Shown here in pieces: positions 53,724 to 63,537 of a stretch of 64,000 nt of DNA. A model generated the notes under the pieces. The model was not told where the DNA came from. It worked only from the letters and a program-made list of their open reading frames with translations, and did not search any database. A program made the position numbers and the translations under genes. Each line of letters begins with the position of its first letter. Within the stretch, counting starts at the first letter, position 1. The DNA comes from Pseudomonas sp. Irchel s3f7 (lineage in GTDB: Bacteria > Pseudomonadota > Gammaproteobacteria > Pseudomonadales > Pseudomonadaceae). The DNA lies in NCBI RefSeq assembly GCF_900187615.1, contig NZ_FYDO01000001.1, forward strand, positions 124,001-188,000, given 5' to 3'.

Positions 53724-56700
53724 ATGACCCCCGGTTCTTTGGTTGATGAGCAACGATTTCGTAAACTCCTGAGCCGCAACATCAGCCTGCCGTTGGGGCT
53801 GGGCGTTATCAGTGCGGTGTTCTTCGTTTCGCTGATTACCTATCTGTTATCGACGATCCAATGGGTGGAGCACTCCGACCGGGTGATCAATAACGCCAAT
53901 GAAGCGGTCAAGCTGACGGTTGACCTGGAAACCGGCATGCGCGGCTTTCTGCTCAGTGGCGACGAACACTTCCTCGATCCTTACGAGACCGGCAAGCCGC
54001 GTATAAACGTCGCCCTCAACACCTTGTTCGAACTGACGGCTGACAACCCGGTGCAGACCGACCGTTTGCGCCGATTGCAGGCATTGCAGCTGGAATGGAC
54101 CAACTACGCGCAATCACTGATCGATTTGCAGCGTGTCAGTGGGGATTACCGTGGTGCGGTCCGCTCGGGGCGCGGCAAGCGGCTGACCGATGAAATCCGC
54201 AAACAGTTTGAAGCCGTTATCGACACCGAGCAGCAGTTGCGGATCTCTCGCAACGAAGAGGTCCGTCGCACGACCATCATGAGCATCAGCTTTTATCTGC
54301 TGTTTATCGCCGGGGTCAGTGGCTTGTTGTCCTACATCGGTCGCCGGGATTTGCTCAAGCTTTCGCAAAGTTACAGCGCTACGCTGGCTGCGCAAAAAGC
54401 CAGCGCTTCGCGTCTGGAGCAACAGGCCTGGCTGCGCAACGGGCAGACCGAGCTGGCCGAGCAAGTGCTGGGGCAACTGAGCCTGAACATGCTGGGTCGC
54501 AACATCCTGCTATTTTGCGCGCAGTACCTTGGCATGGCGGTGGGGGCGATTTATGTACGCGAAGAGCACGGCGGCCTCAAACGCATGGCGTCCTACGGTT
54601 TTTCCCGTGAACAGGAGGCCCTCGACCAACAGATTGACAGTGACGAAGGCATAATCGGCCAAGTGGTGCAACGGGCACGGCTGGTCCGCCTCGACGAGGT
54701 TCCGGCCGATTACTTCAAGGTCAGTTCCGGGCTTGGCGAAGGTTTGCCGCGCAGTGTGCTGGTGGTGCCGACCAGCGACGACGACCGGGTCAACGGTGTC
54801 ATCGAACTGGGTTTTCTGCGCCCGCTGAACGACCGTGACATCGAGTTGCTGGAGTTGATCGCCAGCAACATCGGAACGTCCATCGAGGCTGCGCGTTATC
54901 GTCATCGCTTGCAGGAAGTACTGGCCCAGACCCAGCGACTCAACGAAGAGTTGCAAGTGCAACAGGAAGAACTCAAGACCGCGAACGAAGAGCTCGAGGA
55001 GCAGTCGCGCATCCTCAAGGAATCCCAGGCGCATCTTGAAACCCAGCAAGTGGAGCTCGAGCAAACCAACGAACAACTTGCCGAGCAAGCCGAGGTGCTG
55101 GCCGAGCAACGCGACGCCATGGACCTGAAGAACACCGAACTCAATCTGGCCCAGCTCCAGCTCGAAGAGCGTGCTGACGAGTTGCAGCGTTCGAGCCAGT
55201 ACAAGTCCGAATTCCTCGCCAACATGTCCCACGAGCTGCGCACGCCGCTTAACAGCTCGTTGATCCTGGCCAAGCTGCTGGCAGAAAACGCTCAGGAAAA
55301 TCTCAGCGCCGAACAGGTCAAGTTCGCCGAGTCGATCTACTCCGCCGGTAATGACCTGCTGAACCTGATCAACGACATTCTCGACATTTCCAAGGTCGAG
55401 GCCGGCAAGCTGGAGATCCGTCCCGAGAACACCAGCGTGGCACGCCTGGTGGATGGCTTGCGCGGGATGTTCCAGCCGTTGGCTGCGGACAAGCAGCTGG
55501 AGTTCCAGATAACGCTGCAGGACGGCGCGCCCGGGATGGTGTTCACTGACCGTCAACGCCTGGAACAAGTCCTCAAGAATCTGTTATCCAACGCGGTGAA
55601 ATTTACCGAGAACGGCAGCGTCAGCCTGCGGGTCGATACGGCGCCAAACGATGGTATTGCATTCATCATTCAAGATTCCGGTATCGGCATCGCCGGGAAC
55701 CAGCAGGAAAGCATTTTCGAAGCGTTCCGTCAGGCCGATGGCACCACCAACCGCCGTTACGGCGGCACCGGGCTGGGCCTGTCGATCTCCCGTGATCTGG
55801 CAACGTTGCTGGGCGGCTCCATCAGCGTCAGCAGTGCGCCGGGGCAGGGCAGCGTGTTTACGCTGGTGTTGCCGCTACATTATGTGGAACCGGGCGAAAA
55901 TCCGGTCGAGCCGATGAGGATGGCGCCTGCCATGGCGCCCGCCCGCGTAGAACCCGAGGCGCTGTCGTCGTTGATTGCCGAGGTCGACATTCCGCGCTTC
56001 GACGATGACCGCCACAAAGGGCCGTTTTCCAGTCGCTGCATCCTGGTGGTGGAAGATGAACCGAACTTCGCGCACATCCTCTATGACCTGGCTCATGAGT
56101 TGGGCTATCACTGCCTGGTGGCCCATGGTGCCGACGAGGGCTACGACCTGGCCAAGACCTTCATCCCGGACGCCATCCTGCTGGACATGCGCTTGCCCGA
56201 CTATTCCGGCTTGACCGTGCTGCAACGACTGAAGGCACACGCGCAAACCCGGCATATCCCGGTGCATGTGATTTCGGTCGAAGATCGTGTTGAAGCCGCG
56301 ATGCACATGGGCGCCGTAGGTTATGCCGTTAAACCGACCACTCGCGAAGAGCTCAAGGACGTGTTTACCCGCCTTGAGGCCAAGCTGACCCAGAAGGTCA
56401 AACGGGTGTTGCTGGTCGAAGACGATGATTTGCAGCGCGACAGCATTGCCCGCCTGATCGGCGACGATGACATCGAAATCACCGCCGTTGGCCTGGCGCA
56501 AGAGGCGCTGGACTTGCTGCGTACATCGGTTTTCGATTGCATGATCATCGACCTCAAGTTGCCGGACATGCTGGGCAACGACTTGCTCAAACGCATGTCC
56601 ACGGAAGACATCTGCTCGTTTCCGCCGGTCATCGTCTACACCGGTCGCAACCTGACCCGGGATGAAGAGGCCGAACTGCGCAAGTATTCGCGGTCGATCA

Positions 56701-57215
56701 TCATCAAGGGCGCACGCTCGCCCGAACGCCTGCTCGACGAGGTGACGCTGTTTCTGCACAAAGTCGAATCGCGGCTGTCCCATGAGCGGCAGCAAATGCT
56801 CAAGGTCGCCCGCAGTCGCGATAAAGTGTTCGAGGGGCGCAAGGTGCTGTTGGTTGATGACGATGTCCGCAATATTTTTGCCCTGACCAGTGCGCTGGAG
56901 CAAAAGGGTGCGGTGGTGCTCATCGGGCGCAACGGCCGGGAAGCGATCGAACGATTGAATGAAGTCGACGACATCGATCTGGTGTTGATGGACGTGATGA
57001 TGCCGGAGATGGATGGCTTCGAGGCCACTATCGAGATCCGTAAGGACCCGCGCTGGCGCAAGCTGCCGATCATTGCGGTGACGGCCAAGGCCATGAAGGA
57101 CGATCAGGAACGATGCCTGCAGGCCGGTGCCAACGATTACCTGGCCAAGCCCATTGACCTGGATCGCCTGTTTTCACTGATTCGTGTGTGGTTACCGAAA
57201 ATGGAACGTATCTAA
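53724..57215 (+). CDS. Hybrid sensor histidine kinase: CHASE3-GAF-HisKA-HATPase-three receivers
   Basis: A 1163-residue membrane kinase. TM1 (about 16-40), CHASE3-type periplasmic helices with [21 protein letters not shown] (about 70-90), TM2 (about 187-210), GAF (about 235-395), and a long Gln/Glu coiled coil (about 395-495). Then HisKA with His503 in MSHELRTP, HATPase with [13 protein letters not shown] and [10 protein letters not shown], and three receivers with Asp821, Asp943 and Asp1090. It is immediately followed by cheR (GTG next to its TAA), so kinase and methyltransferase are co-expressed. The ligand is unknown. Confidence 0.93.
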   Translation: MTPGSLVDEQRFRKLLSRNISLPLGLGVISAVFFVSLITYLLSTIQWVEHSDRVINNANEAVKLTVDLETGMRGFLLSGDEHFLDPYETGKPRINVALNTLFELTADNPVQTDRLRRLQALQLEWTNYAQSLIDLQRVSGDYRGAVRSGRGKRLTDEIRKQFEAVIDTEQQLRISRNEEVRRTTIMSISFYLLFIAGVSGLLSYIGRRDLLKLSQSYSATLAAQKASASRLEQQAWLRNGQTELAEQVLGQLSLNMLGRNILLFCAQYLGMAVGAIYVREEHGGLKRMASYGFSREQEALDQQIDSDEGIIGQVVQRARLVRLDEVPADYFKVSSGLGEGLPRSVLVVPTSDDDRVNGVIELGFLRPLNDRDIELLELIASNIGTSIEAARYRHRLQEVLAQTQRLNEELQVQQEELKTANEELEEQSRILKESQAHLETQQVELEQTNEQLAEQAEVLAEQRDAMDLKNTELNLAQLQLEERADELQRSSQYKSEFLANMSHELRTPLNSSLILAKLLAENAQENLSAEQVKFAESIYSAGNDLLNLINDILDISKVEAGKLEIRPENTSVARLVDGLRGMFQPLAADKQLEFQITLQDGAPGMVFTDRQRLEQVLKNLLSNAVKFTENGSVSLRVDTAPNDGIAFIIQDSGIGIAGNQQESIFEAFRQADGTTNRRYGGTGLGLSISRDLATLLGGSISVSSAPGQGSVFTLVLPLHYVEPGENPVEPMRMAPAMAPARVEPEALSSLIAEVDIPRFDDDRHKGPFSSRCILVVEDEPNFAHILYDLAHELGYHCLVAHGADEGYDLAKTFIPDAILLDMRLPDYSGLTVLQRLKAHAQTRHIPVHVISVEDRVEAAMHMGAVGYAVKPTTREELKDVFTRLEAKLTQKVKRVLLVEDDDLQRDSIARLIGDDDIEITAVGLAQEALDLLRTSVFDCMIIDLKLPDMLGNDLLKRMSTEDICSFPPVIVYTGRNLTRDEEAELRKYSRSIIIKGARSPERLLDEVTLFLHKVESRLSHERQQMLKVARSRDKVFEGRKVLLVDDDVRNIFALTSALEQKGAVVLIGRNGREAIERLNEVDDIDLVLMDVMMPEMDGFEATIEIRKDPRWRKLPIIAVTAKAMKDDQERCLQAGANDYLAKPIDLDRLFSLIRVWLPKMERI

Positions 57216-58031
57216 GTGGAGCGTAATACCGAGATTGAATTGCGGTTGTTGATCGAAGCGATCTACCTCAAGTACAGCTACGACTTTCGCGATTACGCCG
57301 GCGCTTCGATCAAGCGCCGGGTGACTCATGCGTTGAGCCAGTTCGAGTGCAATACCATCTCGGCCTTGCAGGAAAAGATCCTGCACGATCCGAAGGCGTT
57401 CATGCAGCTGCTGCAATTGTTGACGATCCCGGTCAGCGAAATGTTCCGCGACCCTTCGCACTTCCTGGCGATTCGCAAGGAAGTGGTGCCGCTGCTGCGG
57501 ACCTATCCTTCGATCAAGATCTGGATCGCCGGTTGCAGTACCGGTGAAGAGGTCTATTCGATGGCCATTTTGCTGCGCGAGGAGGGCTTGCTGGACCGTA
57601 CCATCATCTATGCCACCGACATCAATCCGCGCTCGCTGGAAAAAGCCAAGCAAGGGATTTTCTCGATGGAGAACGTACGCGCCTACACTGCTAACTATCA
57701 GCAGGCCGGTGGCCAGCATTCGTTTGCCGACTACTACACGGCAGCGTATGGCTACGCCATTTTCGACAAGTCATTGTGTGAGAACGTGACCTTCGCCGAT
57801 CACAGCCTGGCAACGGACAGTGTTTTCTCGGAAACGCAATTGATATCGTGCCGTAACGTACTGATTTACTTTAATAAAAGACTTCAGGATCGAGCATTTG
57901 GATTGTTTCACGAATCCCTTTGCCATCGTGGATTTCTGGTGTTGGGGAGCAAGGAAACCCCGGATTTTTCGGCGTTCGGCGATCAGTTCGAGCCGTTGGT
58001 CAAACAGGAGCGGATCTACCGTAAATCATGA
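57216..58031 (+). CDS. cheR: CheR-type protein methyltransferase
   Basis: A 271-residue SAM-dependent glutamate methyltransferase. The N-terminal helical domain contains the positively charged FRDYAGASIKRRVTH. The SAM site is IWIAGCSTGEEVYS, and ISCRNVLIYF with GFLVLGSKE are CheR signatures. The start is a GTG directly after the kinase stop; the end overlaps cheB (ATGA). There is no chemoreceptor in the cluster, so the methylation target is open. Confidence 0.92.
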   Translation: MERNTEIELRLLIEAIYLKYSYDFRDYAGASIKRRVTHALSQFECNTISALQEKILHDPKAFMQLLQLLTIPVSEMFRDPSHFLAIRKEVVPLLRTYPSIKIWIAGCSTGEEVYSMAILLREEGLLDRTIIYATDINPRSLEKAKQGIFSMENVRAYTANYQQAGGQHSFADYYTAAYGYAIFDKSLCENVTFADHSLATDSVFSETQLISCRNVLIYFNKRLQDRAFGLFHESLCHRGFLVLGSKETPDFSAFGDQFEPLVKQERIYRKS

Positions 58032-58621
58032 GCAGCGCAACGGATTTAACTGCTATCGAAGCAATCGTGATCGGTGCCTCCGCCGGGGGCGTCGAGGCGC
58101 TGTTGAGCATTCTCGGCACGCTGCGCGAAGGCTTCACATTGCCGATTATCGTGGTGCTGCACTTGCCCGACCAGCGCTGCAGTCATTTGGCCGAAGTGTT
58201 TGCCAGGCGGGTAGCCTTGCCGGTGATTGAGGCGTGCGACAAAACACCGGTCGACGCTGGCACCTTGTATTTCGCGGCGCCGGGTTATCACTTGTCGGTG
58301 GAGCAGGATCGAAGTTTTTCCCTGAGCCTGGAGCCTCGGTTGCATCACTCGCGCCCGGCCATCGATTACTTGTTCGAATCGGCCTCCGATGCCTACGGAG
58401 CCCACCTGGCCGCCGTACTGCTGACCGGAGCCAACCGCGACGGCGCGCGCGGACTGACTCATGTCAAACAGCAGGGTGGCCTGACCATCGTGCAAGACCC
58501 GCAAGAAGCTCAAGTCGCCACCATGCCGCAGGCGGCACTGGCAATGCACCTGCCAGACCACATCCTCCCTATACGCGGCATTGGCCGTCTGCTTGTCGAG
58601 CTGGAACGAATCGCATGTTAA
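58028..58621 (+). CDS. cheB: CheB-type methylesterase without receiver domain
   Basis: A 197-residue stand-alone CheB catalytic domain. The triad is visible: Ser18 in IGASAGG, His45 in VVLHLPD and Asp138 in TGANRDGARG. PAGYH-type loops (FAAPGYHLSV) and MPQAAL follow the family. Standard chemotaxis CheB has an N-terminal receiver that relieves inhibition. It is absent here, so activity may be constitutive or controlled by a separate receiver. It overlaps cheR by 4 bp and the next kinase by 7 bp. Confidence 0.92.
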   Translation: MSSATDLTAIEAIVIGASAGGVEALLSILGTLREGFTLPIIVVLHLPDQRCSHLAEVFARRVALPVIEACDKTPVDAGTLYFAAPGYHLSVEQDRSFSLSLEPRLHHSRPAIDYLFESASDAYGAHLAAVLLTGANRDGARGLTHVKQQGGLTIVQDPQEAQVATMPQAALAMHLPDHILPIRGIGRLLVELERIAC

Positions 58622-59796
58622 GTACTGTCCAGGCCAAACTGCTGATCGTCGACGATCTGCCGGAGAATCTTCTGGCGCTCGAAGCGCTGATCAAGCGTGA
58701 AGACCGTTTGGTGTTCAAGGCGCTCTCTGCCGATGAAGCCTTGTCGCTGCTGTTGCAGCACGAATTTGCCATGGCCATTCTCGACGTGCAGATGCCGGGC
58801 ATGAACGGCTTCGAGCTCGCCGAATTGATGCGCGGCACTGAAAAGACCAGAAACATCCCGATTGTGTTCGTCAGTGCGGCCGGCCGTGAGTTGAACTACG
58901 CCTTCAAGGGTTATGAAAGCGGCGCCGTGGACTTTCTGCACAAGCCGCTGGATATCCAGGCGGTCAAGAGCAAGGTCAACGTGTTCGTCGAGCTGTACCG
59001 ACAGAGCAAGGCGATGAAAGAACAGGTCCTGGCCCTGGAGCAGAGCCGCCGCGAGCAGGAAGCGCTGTTGCAACAGTTGCAAAGCACTCAGTTGGAACTG
59101 GAGCAGGCGGTGCGTATGCGCGATGACTTCATGTCCATCGTCGCCCACGAAGTGCGCACGCCGCTCAATGGCCTGATCCTCGAAACCCAGCTGCGCAAGA
59201 TGCACCTGGCCCGGAACAATGCCGCCGCGTTCACCCCGGATAAAATGCACGCTATGGTCGACCGCGACGAGCGGCAGATCAACAGCCTGATCCGCCTGAT
59301 CGAGGACATGCTCGACGTGTCGCGCATTCGCACCGGCAAGTTGTCGATTCGGCCCACACACTTTGATCTGGCAGCGCTGGTTCGTGGTTTGTTGCAAAAT
59401 TTTGCCCAGCAGTTCGAAGCCGCCGAGGCCAGCGTCAGCCTTGATGCCGAGCAGCCGGTGAACGGCAGCTGGGATGAATTCCGGATTGAGCAGGTGATTT
59501 CCAATCTGTTGACCAACGCCCTTCGGTACGGCGCCAAGAGCCCGATCACGGTGAAGGTGTACAGTGACGGCGATCAGGCGCTGGTGGAGGTGCAGGATCA
59601 GGGCATCGGCATCAGCGAAGACAACCAGAAGCGAATTTTCCAGCAGTTCGAACGGGTGTCGGTCAAAGAAGCCGTCGCCGGGCTGGGCCTGGGATTGTTT
59701 ATTTCAGAACAGATTGTGGCCGCCCATGGCGGTACTATTACCGTCCAGAGCAGGATTGGCGAAGGCGCCTTGTTTCGCGTTTGTCTGCCGCTGTAG
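58615..59796 (+). CDS. Receiver-histidine kinase fusion
   Basis: A 393-residue soluble protein. An N-terminal receiver (LLIVDDLPENLL, Asp57 in ILDVQMPGMNG) is joined by a coiled coil (about 130-165) to HisKA (His178 in VAHEVRTPLNG) and HATPase (NLLTNALRYG, DQGIGIS, GLGLGLFIS). There is no membrane segment. This receiver-then-kinase order suits a second-stage kinase controlled by phosphorylation from the CHASE3 kinase. It overlaps cheB by 7 bp; the open frame extends upstream, but the ATG at 58615 is the logical start. Confidence 0.92.
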   Translation: MLSTVQAKLLIVDDLPENLLALEALIKREDRLVFKALSADEALSLLLQHEFAMAILDVQMPGMNGFELAELMRGTEKTRNIPIVFVSAAGRELNYAFKGYESGAVDFLHKPLDIQAVKSKVNVFVELYRQSKAMKEQVLALEQSRREQEALLQQLQSTQLELEQAVRMRDDFMSIVAHEVRTPLNGLILETQLRKMHLARNNAAAFTPDKMHAMVDRDERQINSLIRLIEDMLDVSRIRTGKLSIRPTHFDLAALVRGLLQNFAQQFEAAEASVSLDAEQPVNGSWDEFRIEQVISNLLTNALRYGAKSPITVKVYSDGDQALVEVQDQGIGISEDNQKRIFQQFERVSVKEAVAGLGLGLFISEQIVAAHGGTITVQSRIGEGALFRVCLPL

Positions 59797-59873
59797 GAAA
59801 ACAGCCCAAAAAACGCAACCTCTGAGCGACTCCAAGGTCGTATCAGCAGCAATTGACTGAACAAAGGCTTCCC

Positions 59874-60251
59874 ATGAGTGAAGATGCGCAAGATGTAGTA
59901 CTCGTCGTCGAGGATGATCCGTCGATTCTGATGGTGTTGTCGGCCTATCTATCGGGCGAGGGCTACCGCGTCTTGCAGGCCGAAAACGGTGAGCAGGCGT
60001 TTGAGATTCTCGCCAGCAAACCGCACCTGGACATGATGATCACCGACTTCCGTCTGCCGGGTGGCATTTCCGGCGTGCAGATCGCCGATCCTGCCGTGAA
60101 GCTGCGACCGGAACTCAAGGTGATTTTCATCAGCGGCTACGCCCAGGAAATCCGCGAGACGGACAGCCCGATCACGCGCAAGGCGCCGATTCTCGACAAG
60201 CCGTTTGATCTGGACAAGCTGCAAGAGCTGATGCAGGACATGCTTTCGTAG
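59874..60251 (+). CDS. Single-domain response regulator
   Basis: A 125-residue receiver with VVEDDPSILMV, phospho-acceptor Asp58 in MITDFRLPGG, the FISGYA stretch and the conserved Lys in LDKPFD. AAAGG precedes the ATG at 59874. It is the last gene of the plus-strand signalling operon and ends 3 bp from the end of the convergent hybrid kinase. Confidence 0.9.
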   Translation: MSEDAQDVVLVVEDDPSILMVLSAYLSGEGYRVLQAENGEQAFEILASKPHLDMMITDFRLPGGISGVQIADPAVKLRPELKVIFISGYAQEIRETDSPITRKAPILDKPFDLDKLQELMQDMLS

Positions 60252-60254
60252 GCA

Positions 60255-61925
60255 TCAAACCCTGATCATCTCCCGCACCTTCGCCGTCAACAGATCGAAG
60301 GTGAACGGCTTGGTGATCATCTGCATGCCCGGATCGAGGAAGCCCCCGCGCACCGCCGCATGTTCGGCGTAACCGGTGATGAACAAGACCCGCAGGTCAG
60401 GCCGCAGCTGTCGGCCGATTTCCGCCAGTTGCCGGCCATTCATGCCGGGCAGGCCGACGTCGCTGATCAGCAGGTCGATGCGCTGGAGCGAATCCAGGAT
60501 CGGCACCGCGCTGTCGGCATCACGGGCCTCGACGAAGGCATACCCCAGATCACTCAACACGGTACTGACCAGTACCCGTACTGCCGGATCGTCTTCGACA
60601 ATCAACACGGTCTCGCCTTTTTGCGCGTAAGGCGCATGCTGGATATTGATCGGACTGTCCTGTGGCAACTCGCCACCGAAGCGCGGCAAATACAGGTTCA
60701 CCGTGGTGCCTTTACCGACTTCGCTTTGAATGGCGACGTGACCGCCCGATTGTTTGCTGAAGCCATAAATCATCGATAACCCAAGGCCGGTGCCCTGGCC
60801 AATCGGCTTGGTGGTGAAGAACGGATCGAAAGCCCGGTTGATAATGCTTTGCGGCATGCCGCAGCCGGTGTCCGTGACGCTGAGCACCACATAGTCACCG
60901 GGCTCGAGATTGTTATGGGCTTCGGTGAAACCCATGTCCAGATGCTCATTCCAGGTTTTGACCAGCAAGCTCCCGCCATCGGGCATGGCATCCCGGGCAT
61001 TGATCACGAGGTTGAGCAGGGCGCTTTCCAGTTGATTGGGGTCGGCTTCGGCGACCCACAGTTGCTCGTGGAGCTGCATGTCCAGGCGAATGCTTTCGTT
61101 GATGCTGCGTTGCAGCAGTTCGTCCATGGAAATCACCAGCGTATTCATTTCCACCGGTTTGGAATCAAGCGATTGGCGTCGGGAAAACGCTAACAGCCGA
61201 TGGGTCAGGCCGGCGGCGCGGTTGGCCGACGTCACGCCCAGATCGATGAGGCTGTCCAGATCTTCGGTACGACCACGGGCCAGACGCCGACGCAGCAGCT
61301 CCAGGCTGCCGATGATGCCGGTCAGCATGTTGTTGAAGTCGTGGGCGATCCCGCCGGTGAGCTGTCCGACCGCTTCCATCTTCTGCGACTGGCGCAGCGC
61401 CTCTTCGTTGTGCCGCAACTGTGCCGTACGCTCTTCCACCTGTTGCTCAAGGGTTTCAAGCGTGTTTTGCAGGCGCAGTTCACTTTGGCTCAAGTCGATC
61501 AGCCGATCCCTGGCTTCGTACTGTCTTCGGCGTCCGCGCAGCGCCGTGGTGATCAGGCTGATCAGGGTAGCGGGATGAAAAGGGCGCTCCAGAAAGGTGA
61601 CGTTGCCCAATTGCGAGCCAAGGCGTGACGCGGGGTTATTTTCCGGACCTCCATGGTGGGTCATCAGGACAATCGGCAGGTCCGACCAGGCCGGTTGTTG
61701 TTCGATCAGGCGCAGCAGCGGTTCAAGATCACTGCCCAGCAAAGCTTCAGACGAAACAAGCAACAGGCCTGCACCGTGCTTCAATTCGGCGCACAACCCG
61801 AACAGGTCGCGACAGATGACCCCGTCGACACCGGCCTCATTGAGCATCATCAAGGCGATCTGGCTGTCACGCCCGAGCGGCGCGAGGATGATGGCGCGCT
61901 CGGACGTTGCTTGCACATTCGTCAC
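60255..61925 (-). CDS. Hybrid histidine kinase with degenerate N-terminal receiver
   Basis: A 556-residue soluble kinase. Residues 1-130 look like a receiver remnant (RAIILAPLGRDSQIALMML, LLLVSSEALLG) without a normal acidic pocket. A coiled coil follows, then the GHKL-type kinase core with His195 in GGIAHDFNNMLTG, NLVINARDAMP, DTGCGMP and GTGLGLSMIYGF. The C-terminal receiver has Asp489 in LLISDVGLPGMNG. The start is a GTG overlapping the KaiC-like gene's stop (GTGA), so both are co-translated. The HDFNNML box places it in the NtrB-like HK4 group. Confidence 0.92.
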   Translation of the reverse strand: MTNVQATSERAIILAPLGRDSQIALMMLNEAGVDGVICRDLFGLCAELKHGAGLLLVSSEALLGSDLEPLLRLIEQQPAWSDLPIVLMTHHGGPENNPASRLGSQLGNVTFLERPFHPATLISLITTALRGRRRQYEARDRLIDLSQSELRLQNTLETLEQQVEERTAQLRHNEEALRQSQKMEAVGQLTGGIAHDFNNMLTGIIGSLELLRRRLARGRTEDLDSLIDLGVTSANRAAGLTHRLLAFSRRQSLDSKPVEMNTLVISMDELLQRSINESIRLDMQLHEQLWVAEADPNQLESALLNLVINARDAMPDGGSLLVKTWNEHLDMGFTEAHNNLEPGDYVVLSVTDTGCGMPQSIINRAFDPFFTTKPIGQGTGLGLSMIYGFSKQSGGHVAIQSEVGKGTTVNLYLPRFGGELPQDSPINIQHAPYAQKGETVLIVEDDPAVRVLVSTVLSDLGYAFVEARDADSAVPILDSLQRIDLLISDVGLPGMNGRQLAEIGRQLRPDLRVLFITGYAEHAAVRGGFLDPGMQMITKPFTFDLLTAKVREMIRV

Positions 61926-63439
61926 CGGATTTCATCCGCTAGCAATGGATTGCTGGCGCCCAGGTACGTGGGCACGCCACGCAAGACGCCCTGGAACGCT
62001 TCCAACGGTTCGCCGATGGTCATGCCTTGCGCGCTGATGCGGTATTCGCGAATGGTAGATTCATGGCTGCCGGTGCGTTTCTTGATGATCGAAATCGCCC
62101 GTCGCACCTTGCCCAGAGCCTCAAAATAACGCAGCAGAATCACCGTGTCGGCCAGGTACGTGATATCCACTGGCGCCTGCATGTCGCCGACCAATCCGTG
62201 CTGGGCAACGGTCATGAACGTCGCCGCGCCTTGACGATTGAGGTACAGCAACAACTCGTGCATGTGCAGCACCAGGGCATTTTCTTCCGGCATCGCAGCC
62301 TGATAGCCGTTGATGCTGTCGATCACCACGGTCTTGATATTGCCTTCATCCACGCAGCACCGGACCCGATGGGAAAACTCGCCGGGTGACAGCTCCGCAG
62401 CATCCACTTGCTCAATCAGCAGGTTGCCGGTGTCTTGCAGTGCCTTGAGGTCGATGCCGATGTTTTTCATGCGCTCGAACAGCAACCCCAGCTCTTCATC
62501 GAAGATAAACAGCGCGGCTTTTTCGCCACGGGCCACGGCCGCCGCCGCGAAGACCATCGAGATCAATGATTTACCGGTGCCGGCAGGGCCGAGGATCAGC
62601 GTGCTGGAGCCGGTTTCGATGCCGCCGCCGAGCAGGGCATCCATCTCGCGGATGCCGCTGGTCAACTGTTGACGCGTGTAAGTCCCGCGGTGCTCGGCCG
62701 CGACCAGGCGCGGGAACACGTGTACGCCGTCGCTCATGATGGTGAAGTCATGATAGCCGCCGCGGTATTTCTGGCCCCGGTACTTCACCACACGAATACG
62801 GCGCCGCTCAGCGCCGTAATTCGGCGTCAGTTCTTCCAGGCGAATGACCCCGTGGGCGACGCTGTGTACGGTCTTGTCCAACGATTCGGCGGTCAGGTCA
62901 TCCAGCAGCAGCACCGTGGCGTCATAGCGCACAAAATAGTGTTTGATCGCCAGAATCTGCCGGCGATAGCGCAATGAGCTCTGGGCCAGCAGGCGGATTT
63001 CGGAAAGGCTGTCGAGGACGACGCGCGTCGGCTTGACCCGTTCGACCACTTCGAAGATCTGACGTGTGGCTTCACCCAGTTCCAGGTCGGAGGAGTACAG
63101 CAAGGTTTGCTGCTGCTCGGCGTTGAGCAGGCTTTCCGGAGGCGTCAGTTCGAAAATGTGGACGTTTTCGTCCAGCTCCCAGCCATGGGACCGGGCGCCC
63201 TGGCGTAACTCGCGCTCGGTCTCGGACAAGGTGATGTACAACGACCGCTCGCCGGCTTGCGCACCCGCTAACAGGAAGTGCAGCGCGACAGTGGTCTTGC
63301 CGGTGCCCGGCTCGCCTTCCAGTAAAAACAGATGACTGCGGGACAGCCCGCCATCAAGGATATCGTCCAGGCCTTCGATACCAGTGGCCGCTTTTTCACA
63401 CGTGAACTCGTTGGATGTAGACAAAAAATGCCCTCTCAT
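61922..63439 (-). CDS. KaiC-like double ATPase
   Basis: A 505-residue RecA/KaiC-family protein with two ATPase domains. CI: GIEGLDDILDGGL, Walker A EGEPGTGKTT, LSETERELRQGARSHGW (catalytic acidic pair) and VVLDSLSEIRLL. CII: Walker A LGPAGTGKS, FDEELGLLFERMKNIGIDL and VVIDSINGYQAAMPEE. Where KaiC has the phosphorylated Ser431-Thr432, the aligned stretch here reads ITYLADT, so the pair would be Thr-Tyr. No KaiA or KaiB is nearby. It overlaps a hybrid kinase, suggesting a signalling output module. The ATG at 63439 is preferred over an upstream start, with a weak ribosome site. Confidence 0.88.
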   Translation of the reverse strand: MRGHFLSTSNEFTCEKAATGIEGLDDILDGGLSRSHLFLLEGEPGTGKTTVALHFLLAGAQAGERSLYITLSETERELRQGARSHGWELDENVHIFELTPPESLLNAEQQQTLLYSSDLELGEATRQIFEVVERVKPTRVVLDSLSEIRLLAQSSLRYRRQILAIKHYFVRYDATVLLLDDLTAESLDKTVHSVAHGVIRLEELTPNYGAERRRIRVVKYRGQKYRGGYHDFTIMSDGVHVFPRLVAAEHRGTYTRQQLTSGIREMDALLGGGIETGSSTLILGPAGTGKSLISMVFAAAAVARGEKAALFIFDEELGLLFERMKNIGIDLKALQDTGNLLIEQVDAAELSPGEFSHRVRCCVDEGNIKTVVIDSINGYQAAMPEENALVLHMHELLLYLNRQGAATFMTVAQHGLVGDMQAPVDITYLADTVILLRYFEALGKVRRAISIIKKRTGSHESTIREYRISAQGMTIGEPLEAFQGVLRGVPTYLGASNPLLADEIR

Positions 63440-63537
63440 GATCAGGGGAAACGAGGCTGCCGTGCGAAGTGCCGTAATGGGCTGCCTGTTCACTTGACCG
63501 TTGGCCGAGACGACGGTTCAACGAAATTTTCACGGGG

